Shown: positions 18,834 through 26,859, counted from the stretch's first letter. The stretch: DNA of 64,000 nt from Pedobacter kyonggii (GCF_004310665.1 NZ_SIXF01000009.1:124001-188000), one strand, 5' to 3'. Notes: a model not told the origin generated them from the letters alone. Translations and numbers: made by a program.

Positions 18834-20030
18834 TTGAAAAAATTAGCCATCATCGTTACCCATCCTATTCAATACTATGTACCTCTCTATCAGCAATTGG
18901 CTAAATATTGCGATTTAAAAGTATTTTATACCTGGGGTAAAAAAGCTACAACAGCGAAGTATGACCCTGATTTTAAACAAAAAATTGAATGGGATATTCC
19001 CTTAATAGAAGGTTATGCTTATGAGTTTTTGGAAAATAAAGCCAAAAATCCCGGGTCACATCATTTTGGTGGTATGATCAATCCAACCTTAATTAATAAG
19101 GTTAAAGATTTTAACCCGGATGCCATATTGGTTTATGGTTGGGCTTATCAATGTCATTTATCTGCTCTGCGCTATTTTAAAGGGAAAATACCTATGTGGT
19201 TTAGAGGAGATTCGACATTAATTGACGAACAAAAAGGTTTTAAACAACTTTTACGTTCTTTGTTTTTAAGATGGGTTTATCGGCATGTTGACAAAGCTTT
19301 TTATGTTGGAACCGCTAACAAAGCCTATTTTGAAAAATTTGGTTTAAAACCTAAACAGCTCGTTTTTGCGCCACATGCTATAGATAACCATCGCTTTGCA
19401 GAAGATAGAAGTATTGAAAGCAGTGATTTAAGAAAACAATTAGGTATAAAAACTGATGATATTCTTATTTTGTTTGCCGGGAAACTGGAACCCAAAAAAA
19501 ATCCGGAGTTATTGTTAAGTGCTTTTCAAGAATTGAATTTAGAAAATGTTCATTTATTGTTTGTAGGGAATGGTAAGTTAGAGGCTGTGTTAAAATCTAA
19601 AGCTATAAAAGATGCTTCGACTACCCGCCTGCAGGACGGGCGGGCGCTCAGCAAGACACATGTACATTTCGTGGATTTTCAAAATCAAAGTCAGATGCCG
19701 GTTATTTATCAAGCTTGTGACTTATTTTGTTTGCCTTCTAAAGGTCCCGGAGAAACCTGGGGCTTAGCGGTAAATGAGGCTATGGCAAGTGGGAAGCCTG
19801 TTTTGGTTTCAGACAAATGTGGCTGTGCTATTGATTTGGTAAAAAATGGCAAAAATGGTTACATCTTTGAACATCATAACATCGAAGATTTAAAAGACAA
19901 ACTTGCTTTATTGATTAGCAATAAACCGCAGCTAAAAGCCATGGGAGAGGAATCTCCCTTATTAATTAAAGATTGGAGTATAAATATGCAGTGCGCAGCT
20001 ATTTTAAATGAACTAAATCATTATGATTAG
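18834..20030 (+). CDS. Family 4 glycosyltransferase with repeat-derived insert
   Basis: A 398-residue GT4 with TTG start, beginning LAIIVTHPIQYYVPLYQQLA. The donor half has ILFAGKLEPKKNPELLLSAF and PGETWGLAVNEAMASGKPVL (EX7E). Between LEAVLKSKAI and HVHFVDFQ lies a run of about 17 residues (around 260-277) encoded by a GC-rich hairpin sequence foreign to this AT-rich gene. It keeps the frame and falls in a surface loop of the fold, so the enzyme may still work. Confidence 0.9.
   Translation: MKKLAIIVTHPIQYYVPLYQQLAKYCDLKVFYTWGKKATTAKYDPDFKQKIEWDIPLIEGYAYEFLENKAKNPGSHHFGGMINPTLINKVKDFNPDAILVYGWAYQCHLSALRYFKGKIPMWFRGDSTLIDEQKGFKQLLRSLFLRWVYRHVDKAFYVGTANKAYFEKFGLKPKQLVFAPHAIDNHRFAEDRSIESSDLRKQLGIKTDDILILFAGKLEPKKNPELLLSAFQELNLENVHLLFVGNGKLEAVLKSKAIKDASTTRLQDGRALSKTHVHFVDFQNQSQMPVIYQACDLFCLPSKGPGETWGLAVNEAMASGKPVLVSDKCGCAIDLVKNGKNGYIFEHHNIEDLKDKLALLISNKPQLKAMGEESPLLIKDWSINMQCAAILNELNHYD
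19624..19644 (+). repeat. GC-rich REP-like hairpin inside a glycosyltransferase gene
   Basis: The arms CCCGCC (19624-19629) and GGCGGG (19639-19644) form an inverted repeat around a CCTGCAGG palindrome. It shares CCCGCCTGC with the intergenic palindrome at 20092-20108, 450 bp downstream. It is strikingly GC-rich against its surroundings, and its length with flanks keeps the reading frame. Confidence 0.65.
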
Positions 20031-20091
20031 AATTCACATAAATAATTTTTCAAACAATAACAATAGGTTTTCAGAGCCTTAGGCTTTGGTC

Positions 20092-20110
20092 CCCGCCTGC
20101 CGGCAGGCAG
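20092..20110. repeat. Intergenic REP-like palindrome
   Basis: A perfect 14-bp palindrome GCCTGCCGGCAGGC spans 20095-20108 in the 113-bp gap between the GT4 gene and the Wzy-like gene. Such CCTGCCGGCAGG elements are multicopy in Sphingobacteriaceae as far as I know. It could also act as a weak transcription attenuator, but no T-run follows. Confidence 0.65.
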
Positions 20111-20143
20111 GTTTCTGCTTATCTTTAGACTTTACATAAATAA

Positions 20144-21544
20144 ATGAATGCCATAAACCCCTTACGTTATCTCTTACTATACATTCCTTTTCTACTGGCC
20201 TGGCTTACTTTAAAGCAAGCGCATATTTCGTATTTTATTGCGTGGGGCGGTTCTTTTTACATTTTTTATTTAAGCTATAGTGGAATAATTAAACCATTAC
20301 CCAAAGACCTAAAGGTATTTGAACAGTTGATGCGCCCCATATTTTTAATGCAGGTAATTTTTGCAGGTTATATGTGTTGTACCTCAATATTTTATTACGT
20401 TAATGCCATAGGCTACCAGTATTTTGATTATACGGGTAATAGTGTACTGTTTAAAGATGATATCTATCAATCTATTGCTAAATGTCAGCTTTATTATGTT
20501 TTAGGCCATGCTGCATTAGCGCATGGTATTTTGGTGGCTATGAAATATCCTGTTGAAAAAAAATATTTACTCTATACGCCTTCTATGAGTAATTTATTAT
20601 TAGGTGTTTCAGTAATTTGCCTGCCTTTAGGTTATTTATTTGGCAAAGTGGGTGCTTTAAGTCAGTTTAGTGTACAGCTTACCGGCTTAAGTTTTGTTGC
20701 TGGCACAATTGCATTGGCTTTTGCTATTAGAGAGCAAAAAAAGACAAATTTTTGGTTTGCAGGCGCCTTATTTTTGAGCAATTTAATGAACGCATTGGTA
20801 TCGGGTTTTAAAGAACCCATTATTATCTGCGTATTGTTATTAGGTGTTTTTTTATTACCTGTTTATGGTAAAAAGATTGTACCAATTTTTAGTGTATTGT
20901 TGTTGGCATTATTTTTTGTGTTACCAACCTTTATTGGAAACTTTAGAAAACTGGCCGGACAAGGGCTTGAGATTACAGAGGTTAGAGATCGGAGTATAGA
21001 TGCTGTTTTTACAAGTAATCAGGAAGAACTTAAGGAAGACAACTGGGCGTTTTTAATTTATCGCTTCTCCGAAATTGATATGTTTATCAAATATGTTAAT
21101 TCAACCCCTAATTATGTACCTTATTACAAAACAAAATTGGTAAAAGATGCTGCAACTTCCATTATCCCTCGTTTTTTTTGGCCAGGTAAACCCAATATCG
21201 AAAATATGGTGATGCAAAGGGTTTATAATGCCGGAGTAGTTGATCGACAATCAATAGTATCAGCCAAACCTGCTTATATTGTTGATTGTTACCTCTCTTT
21301 TGGCATGATTGGCATTTGGATTGGTTTATTTTGCCTTGGTGCAATTGCGCAATTAATCGCCATTAAAGCCGAAAGTTTATTTGGAGGCTATTTTATGGGT
21401 TGTGCCGTAATGTTTTCAGGGCTATTTCAAATTTTTTGGCGAGGAAACAGTTTCGAATTTTTGGTAAATGCTATTTTCTGGAGCTTTATAACCCTATATA
21501 TTTTTCATTTTGTTTTAAAAGCTAAAGGGATCTTACATAGGTAA
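20144..21544 (+). CDS. Wzy-like polymerase associated with exosortase Y
   Basis: A 466-residue polytopic membrane protein with about 11 hydrophobic segments and a large loop around residues 270-380 (includes RKLAGQGLEITEVRDRSID and RFFWPGKPNIENM). This layout fits O-antigen/EPS polymerases of the Wzy type, and the position three genes before an exosortase matches what I recall as the exosortase Y-associated Wzy-like family. It would join repeat units at the periplasmic face. Sequence identity among Wzy proteins is low, so the call rests on topology and context. Confidence 0.75.
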   Translation: MNAINPLRYLLLYIPFLLAWLTLKQAHISYFIAWGGSFYIFYLSYSGIIKPLPKDLKVFEQLMRPIFLMQVIFAGYMCCTSIFYYVNAIGYQYFDYTGNSVLFKDDIYQSIAKCQLYYVLGHAALAHGILVAMKYPVEKKYLLYTPSMSNLLLGVSVICLPLGYLFGKVGALSQFSVQLTGLSFVAGTIALAFAIREQKKTNFWFAGALFLSNLMNALVSGFKEPIIICVLLLGVFLLPVYGKKIVPIFSVLLLALFFVLPTFIGNFRKLAGQGLEITEVRDRSIDAVFTSNQEELKEDNWAFLIYRFSEIDMFIKYVNSTPNYVPYYKTKLVKDAATSIIPRFFWPGKPNIENMVMQRVYNAGVVDRQSIVSAKPAYIVDCYLSFGMIGIWIGLFCLGAIAQLIAIKAESLFGGYFMGCAVMFSGLFQIFWRGNSFEFLVNAIFWSFITLYIFHFVLKAKGILHR

Positions 21545-21554
21545 TTGCCTTTTG

Positions 21555-21677
21555 ATGTTGTTCTCAAAACTATTTATAGCATTAATAATTTCTTATATTT
21601 TCTTCCTTTTTGTAGAAAAACCATCCCATCAGTTAGCAAAAAGATTATCATCTCTTCACAATCACCAAAGTAAATAA
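21555..21677 (+). pseudogene. Acyltransferase 3 C-terminal remnant
   Basis: A 40-codon ORF encoding a hydrophobic helix followed by FLFVEKPSHQLAKRLSSL. This is the terminal helix and EKPS tail of Acyl_transf_3 proteins, as in the intact gene at 8765-9820. The rest of the gene is absent; the Wzy-like gene ends 10 bp upstream. It is best read as the stump of a deleted acyltransferase gene. Confidence 0.6.
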
Positions 21678-21678
21678 A

Positions 21679-22899
21679 TTGAAAATCATCCAAATCACAG
21701 CTTCTTACAAACCTGCCTACATTTACGGCGGGCCTATACAGAGCGTTGCGAAACTGTGCGAAGCGATGGCAGCGCTAAGCGACAAGCGTGAGGCGGAAAG
21801 CGAAGTTAACTTACAGGTTTTAACGACTACAGCAAACGGGTCATCTGAATTAGACCTACCCATATGCAAACCTGTTTTAGTCGATGGAGTAAAAGTTACT
21901 TATTTTAAACGCTGGACAAAAGATCACAGCCATTTTTCGCCTGGGTTGTTGTTGAATTTACGGAAAGAGATCCTTCATTGCGTTCAGGATGACAAGACAG
22001 GTGATAAGGATAACAAACTGGTTGTACACATCCATGCCTGGTGGAATTTAGTTTCGATATTAAGCTGTTTGGTGGCAAAATGGTACAAAATCCCTGTGGT
22101 GCTCTCGCCAAGAGGCATGCTCACATCCTATACACAAACGAACCGCAATTCATTTTTCAAAAAACTTCTTCATCGATCAATCGGAAAAAAACTTTTGCAA
22201 TACTGCCATATCCATGCCACCAGTGAGCAGGAGAAGCAGGACATCCTTGAAATAGTTACCCCAAAAAGCATTATAATAATCCCGAACTTGGTTAATTTTC
22301 AGTTACCGGTTTTCAGTTCGCAGCTGGCTGTACCCCACAAACCATTAAAGGTTGATGATTCTCCATTTCGGTTGATTTTCCTTTCCCGTATCGAAGAAAA
22401 AAAAGGGCTTGAACTGCTTTTCGATGCCCTATCATTACTTGATATAGATTGGCGGCTTACTATTGCAGGTTCAGGCAAAAAGGAATACGTTTCAGGCTTA
22501 AGGGCAAAAGCACAAAGTCTAAAGCTAGATCATCGTATCAATTGGATTGGGCAAGTTTCTGATCAGGACAAATATGGGTTAATGGCCAAACACGATATAT
22601 TGGTACTGACTTCTTTTAATGAGAATTTTGCCAATGTAGTAATTGAAAGTTTAAGCGCTGGAACCCCTGTTTTGGTTTCGCAACAAGTGGGCTTGTCAGA
22701 TTATGTAAATGAACGGGAATTGGGCTGGATATGCACACTGGAAATCAATGATATTAAAGAAAAATTAATAAACTCATATCACGCTCAGGAAGCCAGAGCA
22801 AAGGTCAGGCGATTGGCACCAGAGATAATCAGAAAAGATTTTGATGACCAGATTTTGGCCAACCGATACCTGGAGATGTATAAAGGGCTGATGTTATGA
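21679..22899 (+). CDS. Glycosyltransferase of the exosortase Y-associated type
   Basis: A 406-residue GT4 starting with TTG. The N-terminus IIQITASYKPAYIYGGPIQS followed by VLTTTANGSSELDLP resembles the glycosyltransferase family that accompanies XrtY (XYAG1-like); that name is from memory. The donor half has FLSRIEEKKGLELLFDALSL and NENFANVVIESLSAGTPVLV. Two stretches look inserted: about residues 30-45 (a charged run with DKREAESEV) and 95-113 (EILHCVQDDKTGDKD). Both are unlike other GT4 genes here and one matches a dispersed repeat. Stop and next start overlap by 4 bp. Confidence 0.85.
   Translation: MKIIQITASYKPAYIYGGPIQSVAKLCEAMAALSDKREAESEVNLQVLTTTANGSSELDLPICKPVLVDGVKVTYFKRWTKDHSHFSPGLLLNLRKEILHCVQDDKTGDKDNKLVVHIHAWWNLVSILSCLVAKWYKIPVVLSPRGMLTSYTQTNRNSFFKKLLHRSIGKKLLQYCHIHATSEQEKQDILEIVTPKSIIIIPNLVNFQLPVFSSQLAVPHKPLKVDDSPFRLIFLSRIEEKKGLELLFDALSLLDIDWRLTIAGSGKKEYVSGLRAKAQSLKLDHRINWIGQVSDQDKYGLMAKHDILVLTSFNENFANVVIESLSAGTPVLVSQQVGLSDYVNERELGWICTLEINDIKEKLINSYHAQEARAKVRRLAPEIIRKDFDDQILANRYLEMYKGLML
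21967..21993. repeat. Dispersed hairpin repeat within a glycosyltransferase gene
   Basis: The sequence from GAGATCCTTC to CAGGATGAC forms a hairpin with arms ATCCT (21970-21974) and AGGAT (21986-21990). The opposite strand reads SCHPERNEGSL in one frame, a peptide that recurs in spurious ORFs of many Bacteroidota genomes because of a dispersed repeat. Here it lies in frame inside a GT4 gene. Confidence 0.6.
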
Positions 22900-23744
22900 A
22901 CAGGGATTTTAGCTTTATCATTTTGACCTTTAACGAGGAGATCCATCTGCGGCGATTGTTGGAATCTATTAAGGATCTGCATGCCGAAGTTTTTATTCTC
23001 GATAGTGGCAGTACTGATGATACTTTAAAAATTGCGCAGGCTTATGGAGCTGAAATACAAAACAACCCTTTTGTTAATCATCCCAAACAATGGGATTTTG
23101 CATTAAAAAACTTCGACATTAAAACGCCCTGGACTATTGGGTTGGATGCCGATCAGATGGTGACCCCAGAGCTTTTTGATCAACTCCAAAAATTCAAGAA
23201 CATAGATTTTGAAGGTATAAATGGAATCTATTTTAACCGCAAAAACTATTTTCAAGGCAGTTGGATTCGCTATGGGGGCTACTACCCTATTTACCTGTTA
23301 AAAATGTTCAGGACAGGAATTGGTCATTCTGATCTAAATGAAAATATGGATCATCGTTTTATTGTTCCTGGCAAAACCCTAATTTGGAAGAAAGGACATT
23401 TGTTAGAAGAAAACCTTAAAGAAAACGACATCGATTTCTGGTTTAAAAAACACGAAAAATATAGCGATCTGATTGCTCAGGAAGAGATTGAACGCATGCA
23501 AAACTTACGCACACAATTATTAAAACCCAATCTTTGGGGCAATCCTGATGAAAAAAAAGCCTGGCTGAAGAGACTGTGGTGGAAACTTCCTCTAGGTTTA
23601 AGACCGTATTTATATTATAGCTACCGGATGATTTTTAAATTGGGTATTTTAGATAATAAGACAGCACGTCGTTTTCATTATCTACAAGGGCTTTGGTTTA
23701 GAAAGTTGGTGGACGAAAAAATATCCAAACTCAAAAATCCCTAG
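22896..23744 (+). CDS. Family 2 glycosyltransferase, WaaE/KdtX-like
   Basis: A 282-residue GT2 enzyme resembling LPS core transferases of the WaaE group. It has FSFIILTFNEEIHLRRLLES, FILDSGSTDDTLKIAQAYGA, the acceptor block NHPKQWDFALKN and the metal motif GLDADQMVTPELFD. The C-terminal helices (LRPYLYYSYRMIFKLGILDN) resemble the membrane-associated tail of that group. It overlaps the previous gene by 4 bp. It likely adds an early sugar of the chain made by the XrtY-linked cluster. Confidence 0.88.
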   Translation: MNRDFSFIILTFNEEIHLRRLLESIKDLHAEVFILDSGSTDDTLKIAQAYGAEIQNNPFVNHPKQWDFALKNFDIKTPWTIGLDADQMVTPELFDQLQKFKNIDFEGINGIYFNRKNYFQGSWIRYGGYYPIYLLKMFRTGIGHSDLNENMDHRFIVPGKTLIWKKGHLLEENLKENDIDFWFKKHEKYSDLIAQEEIERMQNLRTQLLKPNLWGNPDEKKAWLKRLWWKLPLGLRPYLYYSYRMIFKLGILDNKTARRFHYLQGLWFRKLVDEKISKLKNP

Positions 23745-23805
23745 TCATTATGGTTAATAATTAATCAAGAAAAGTCCTACATTTATCCAGAATAGCAATA
23801 AGCAT

Positions 23806-24426
23806 ATGAACGAAATCCAGATCAAACAGGCCAAGAAACAAGCAAATATAAAAGCAATCAAATTCGTAATTGCCCTTTTTGTACTGTATATCCTATTCAG
23901 TCAGGGAAACTTGTTTATGAATAGCGTAATGACTCCAGGTGCAAGGTTTTATAATGCCGGCCTAGCTGAACATTTCAATTATATCCAGGGATTAAAGACA
24001 GCATTGATTGTTCCTGCAGTGTGGATTATCAAAGCTTTTGGGTTTTACGCCATTTACAATGAATCGGATGTAATGGTTGTGACAGGTCCATATCTCAGAA
24101 TCAATTATTCCTGTCTGGGTCTGGGGGTGATGAGTTTTTTGGCTGCCTTTGTACTGGCCTTCCCCGCCCCCTGGAAATCAACATTTAAGATGTTGGCTAT
24201 TGGGATCCTCACCATCTATGTTTTAAATGTTTGCCGGATAGCAGGTTTAGGCGTTCTGCTTGGTTTCTTTGAATCGCAGCGGCAGAACTTCACCTATCAT
24301 CATGAGGTTTTCAATGTACTTGTCTACATCTGCATTTTTGTAATGTTATATATCTGGATCAAAAAGACCACCAAAGGTATCGGCAAGGCAAAAACCGAAG
24401 ATACTATTCAACCAAAACAAGACTAA
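23806..24426 (+). CDS. xrtY: Exosortase Y (exosortase/archaeosortase family)
   Basis: A 206-residue multi-pass inner-membrane transpeptidase. The catalytic triad expected for the family is visible: Cys103 in NYSCLGLGVM, Arg144 in LNVCRIAGLG, and His165/166 in FTYHHEVFN. Exosortases cleave a C-terminal sorting signal of exported proteins and pass them to a membrane or glycan anchor. The Bacteroidota type Y is known from clusters with a Wzy-like polymerase and glycosyltransferases, as here. No protein with a recognisable PEP-CTERM-like tail is in this window, so substrates lie elsewhere. The Y subtype is inferred from context. Confidence 0.85.
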   Translation: MNEIQIKQAKKQANIKAIKFVIALFVLYILFSQGNLFMNSVMTPGARFYNAGLAEHFNYIQGLKTALIVPAVWIIKAFGFYAIYNESDVMVVTGPYLRINYSCLGLGVMSFLAAFVLAFPAPWKSTFKMLAIGILTIYVLNVCRIAGLGVLLGFFESQRQNFTYHHEVFNVLVYICIFVMLYIWIKKTTKGIGKAKTEDTIQPKQD

Positions 24427-24433
24427 TTATACA

Positions 24434-24985
24434 TTGAATAAAACGCAGCTAAATAAGAACTTTAATACAGGCAGCTTCCAGATCGGCGCTTCCGTTTTGA
24501 AACAGTTTTTATGGTATTTTACCGATGTATTCTTTTTTAAAAGCCGGATCATACCCATTAGTTCAGTTCTTGTTTTCCTTTTAAGGCTTTTTGGTGCCAG
24601 GATCGGAAAGCAGGTAAGGATCAAACCTGGTATCCATGTAAAATACCCCTGGAAGCTGATCATTGGAGATTTTAGTTGGCTGGCCGACTGTTATATTGAG
24701 AATCTGGATCTGGTGACTATCGGAGAGAACTGCTGCATTTCTCAGCAGGCCATGCTGATGACGGGCAACCATAATTACAGTAAAACCAGCTTTGACCTGG
24801 TAACCGGTCCAATCAATATTGAAGAAGGGGCCTGGGTTGGCGCCTCTGCCAAGGTTTGTCCTGGAGTTTATATCCATAACCATGCTGTACTTACTATGGG
24901 GAGCGTAGCAACAAAAACGCTTGATGCTTACGGCATTTATCAGGGAAATCCAGCTGTAAAGGTAAAGGAGCGCGAAATTCTTTAG
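24434..24985 (+). CDS. wcaF: WcaF-like hexapeptide-repeat acetyltransferase
   Basis: A 183-residue left-handed beta-helix O-acetyltransferase with a TTG start 7 bp after xrtY. It has a membrane-associated N-terminus (VFFFKSRIIPISSVLVFLLR), then hexapeptide turns ARIGKQVRIKPGIHV, IGENCCISQQAMLMTGNHNY and EEGAWVGASAKVCPGVYI, ending with GSVATKTLDAYGIYQGNPA. The catalytic His is in GNHNY. The family uses acetyl-CoA to acetylate sugars of exopolysaccharides such as colanic acid. Confidence 0.9.
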   Translation: MNKTQLNKNFNTGSFQIGASVLKQFLWYFTDVFFFKSRIIPISSVLVFLLRLFGARIGKQVRIKPGIHVKYPWKLIIGDFSWLADCYIENLDLVTIGENCCISQQAMLMTGNHNYSKTSFDLVTGPINIEEGAWVGASAKVCPGVYIHNHAVLTMGSVATKTLDAYGIYQGNPAVKVKEREIL

Positions 24986-24988
24986 AGC

Positions 24989-25156
24989 ATGAATATTCCA
25001 ATTATCATGCTGCATCACATCGGTAAACCTACTGGCACCGGATTGGAAGATTGGAGTATTACAGCACAAAAATTCAGCTTGTTATTAGATGTGATGGAGC
25101 AAAAAGGTTTACCACCACTACCTTCGAAGAGTCAAACTGATTTTCCATTTAATTAG
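24989..25156 (+). pseudogene. Polysaccharide deacetylase N-terminal remnant
   Basis: A 55-codon ORF beginning MNIPIIMLHHIGKPTG then WSITAQKFSLLLDVMEQKG, which is the start of NodB-type polysaccharide deacetylases in exopolysaccharide clusters. After QKG the expected TTTTFEE appears in another frame, so a base is missing near 25105. Even in that frame a stop follows at once, and the rest of the gene is gone. It was presumably the last gene of the XrtY-linked operon. Confidence 0.65.
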
Positions 25157-25182
25157 GTAAACCAAAAAATCTACTCATTTTT

Positions 25183-25190
25183 TACCTTTG
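25183..25190 (+). promoter_or_regulatory. Bacteroidota-type -7 box before pepE
   Basis: TACCTTTG matches the TAnnTTTG -7 element of Bacteroidota sigma-ABfr promoters. It lies 42 bp before the chosen pepE ATG. I see no clear -33 TTG at the right distance. It suggests pepE is transcribed separately from the polysaccharide operon. Confidence 0.55.
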
Positions 25191-25231
25191 CAAAACAAGC
25201 TTTTAAAAAATTGGAAAAGAAATTTACCGAA

Positions 25232-25927
25232 ATGAATGTTATCCTGGCCTCTACTTCTACCCTGTTTGGCGGCAATTATCTGGAATACCTGAAAGATGAG
25301 CTCATTACGCTCTTTGCCGGGATAGATGAAATTATATTTATCCCTTATGCAAGGCCAGGAGGCATTTCGCATGAAGAATATACGGCCAAAGCCCGCAATT
25401 TTTTCGCACAGCTAAATATCAGCGTTAAAGGCCTCCATGAATTTAACAACCCCGCCAGTGCGATCCATGAAGCCAAGGGATTTTTTACCGGTGGAGGCAA
25501 TACCTTTCTTCTGGTAAAAACACTTCACGAATTGGGACTGATGAAACCCTTAAGTGAAAATATCAAAGCGGGGAAAGCTTATCTGGGCTGCAGCGCAGGA
25601 AGTAACATCGGTGGCATGAATATGAAAACCACCAATGACATGCCTATTGTGTATCCGCCCTCTTTTGATTGCATGGGGCTGGTTCCTTTCAACCTTAACC
25701 CTCATTATCTCGATCCAAATCCGGAATTAAAACATAACGGAGAAACCAGGGAAACCAGGATCATGGAGTTTTTAACACAAAACGAGGTAAAGGTTGTAGG
25801 CCTTCGCGAAGGCAATTGGATCAGGATATTAAATGAAAAAATCACTACACAGGGAAGTGAATATACCAGGATCTTTGAGGTTGGCAAAGCCCCTTATGAG
25901 CTGAGTCCAGGTAGTTCGTTATTGTAA
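25232..25927 (+). CDS. pepE: Dipeptidase E (alpha-aspartyl dipeptidase)
   Basis: A cytoplasmic serine peptidase of family S51 that hydrolyses Asp-X dipeptides. The nucleophile is in YLGCSAGSNIGG, near residue 121; GFFTGGGNTFLLVKTLHELG and FNLNPHYLDPNP are other family blocks. The ATG at 25232 gives a normal N-terminus (NVILASTSTLFGG); an in-frame TTG at 25211 would add seven residues. The AT/GC balance is intermediate between the polysaccharide cluster and the conjugation module. It is a housekeeping gene, probably the chromosomal neighbour of the element. Confidence 0.93.
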   Translation: MNVILASTSTLFGGNYLEYLKDELITLFAGIDEIIFIPYARPGGISHEEYTAKARNFFAQLNISVKGLHEFNNPASAIHEAKGFFTGGGNTFLLVKTLHELGLMKPLSENIKAGKAYLGCSAGSNIGGMNMKTTNDMPIVYPPSFDCMGLVPFNLNPHYLDPNPELKHNGETRETRIMEFLTQNEVKVVGLREGNWIRILNEKITTQGSEYTRIFEVGKAPYELSPGSSLL

Positions 25928-26007
25928 ATATAAACAAAGATCATTGAAGACAGATGTAACCTTGATTTATCACTTGGGTTATCTCTTACTGTTTTACCCA
26001 TTAGACT

Positions 26008-26859
26008 TTATCTCCCGATCTTCGGCTCTTTTCCACCTTCCCCGGCCTGCCATGGGAGTTGCCTGGCAACTTGTGGCGGTGGAAGAAGGCCATCTGTAAT
26101 CCTTTTGGGATTTTGCCCGGCAAGCTGCTCTGAGGAGAATATCTGGTTATCTCTTAATATCACCATATCCCTTGAATAGATGTCAAGGGTTTTAAGCCTG
26201 GGATTCGCTGCAACATAAACGCCTTGTTCTTTCCCTTCAATATTTATCGAGAGCGCTATCAGATTACCATAACGCAATGCCCGGGTGACTGCTTCCTTTT
26301 TTTCAGGATCATCCAGGCCGGTGAATGGATATTTTTCGATTGCTTTTTCCAGCTCATAACCATAACCGGGGAAAAATTTATTCAAAGGGTGATTACCATC
26401 GTTACCGCTGACAGATAGGTCCAGTCTGAACCAGACAGGTACTTTAACCCGTTCTCCTTCTTCCTTTTGGGCAACATTTTTTACATAAATCTCTTTTTCC
26501 AGAGAAAGACCGCAGAGAAGTTTATAACACTGCAGGGCGGTCATTCTGTTGTCCCGCTCGAGTTCAAAGCGTTGGTAAACGTTTTCGGTGCCGTTATAGC
26601 GCTTAAGTGTAACCTCATAGCTGTTCAGGAAATAAACATCGTTTTCCTTCGCTTTTGAAAAATTGAGCTCAAAGCGCATCTGGTCAACACCTTTCTCTGG
26701 GTCTGACCTGAATTCTGCCGGAATATAACGCTGGTTGATGCCAAGCGAGAATTTTTCCGGCTGACGGTAGATGGCGGATTCCAGTACTTCATTCAATCTC
26801 GTCCCAAAGCCAAGATAATCGAGCGTTTTCTGTAGATATTCTAAATTTTTCTGGTCCAT
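26008..26859 (-). CDS. Conserved element protein of unknown function
   Basis: A 283-residue protein that I do not recognise. It has no signal peptide or membrane segment. It begins NLEYLQKTLDYLGFGTRLNE, contains YRQPEKFSLGINQRYIP and TALQCYKLLCGLSLEKEIYV, and ends with a proline-rich tail (GLLPPPQVARQLPWQ). It sits at the 3' end of the conjugation module behind the DUF4099/DUF3945-type gene, a place commonly taken by such cytoplasmic accessory proteins in Bacteroidota elements. Confidence 0.75.
   Translation of the reverse strand: MDQKNLEYLQKTLDYLGFGTRLNEVLESAIYRQPEKFSLGINQRYIPAEFRSDPEKGVDQMRFELNFSKAKENDVYFLNSYEVTLKRYNGTENVYQRFELERDNRMTALQCYKLLCGLSLEKEIYVKNVAQKEEGERVKVPVWFRLDLSVSGNDGNHPLNKFFPGYGYELEKAIEKYPFTGLDDPEKKEAVTRALRYGNLIALSINIEGKEQGVYVAANPRLKTLDIYSRDMVILRDNQIFSSEQLAGQNPKRITDGLLPPPQVARQLPWQAGEGGKEPKIGR

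Noticed and set aside
21905-22111. Antisense ORF with CHPERNEGSL
   Set aside because: It is a shadow of the dispersed repeat inside a glycosyltransferase gene; such peptides are common spurious ORFs.
24581-25069. 162-residue minus-strand ORF
   Set aside because: It is antisense to the WcaF-like gene, which has clear hexapeptide repeats; the ORF has no recognisable features.
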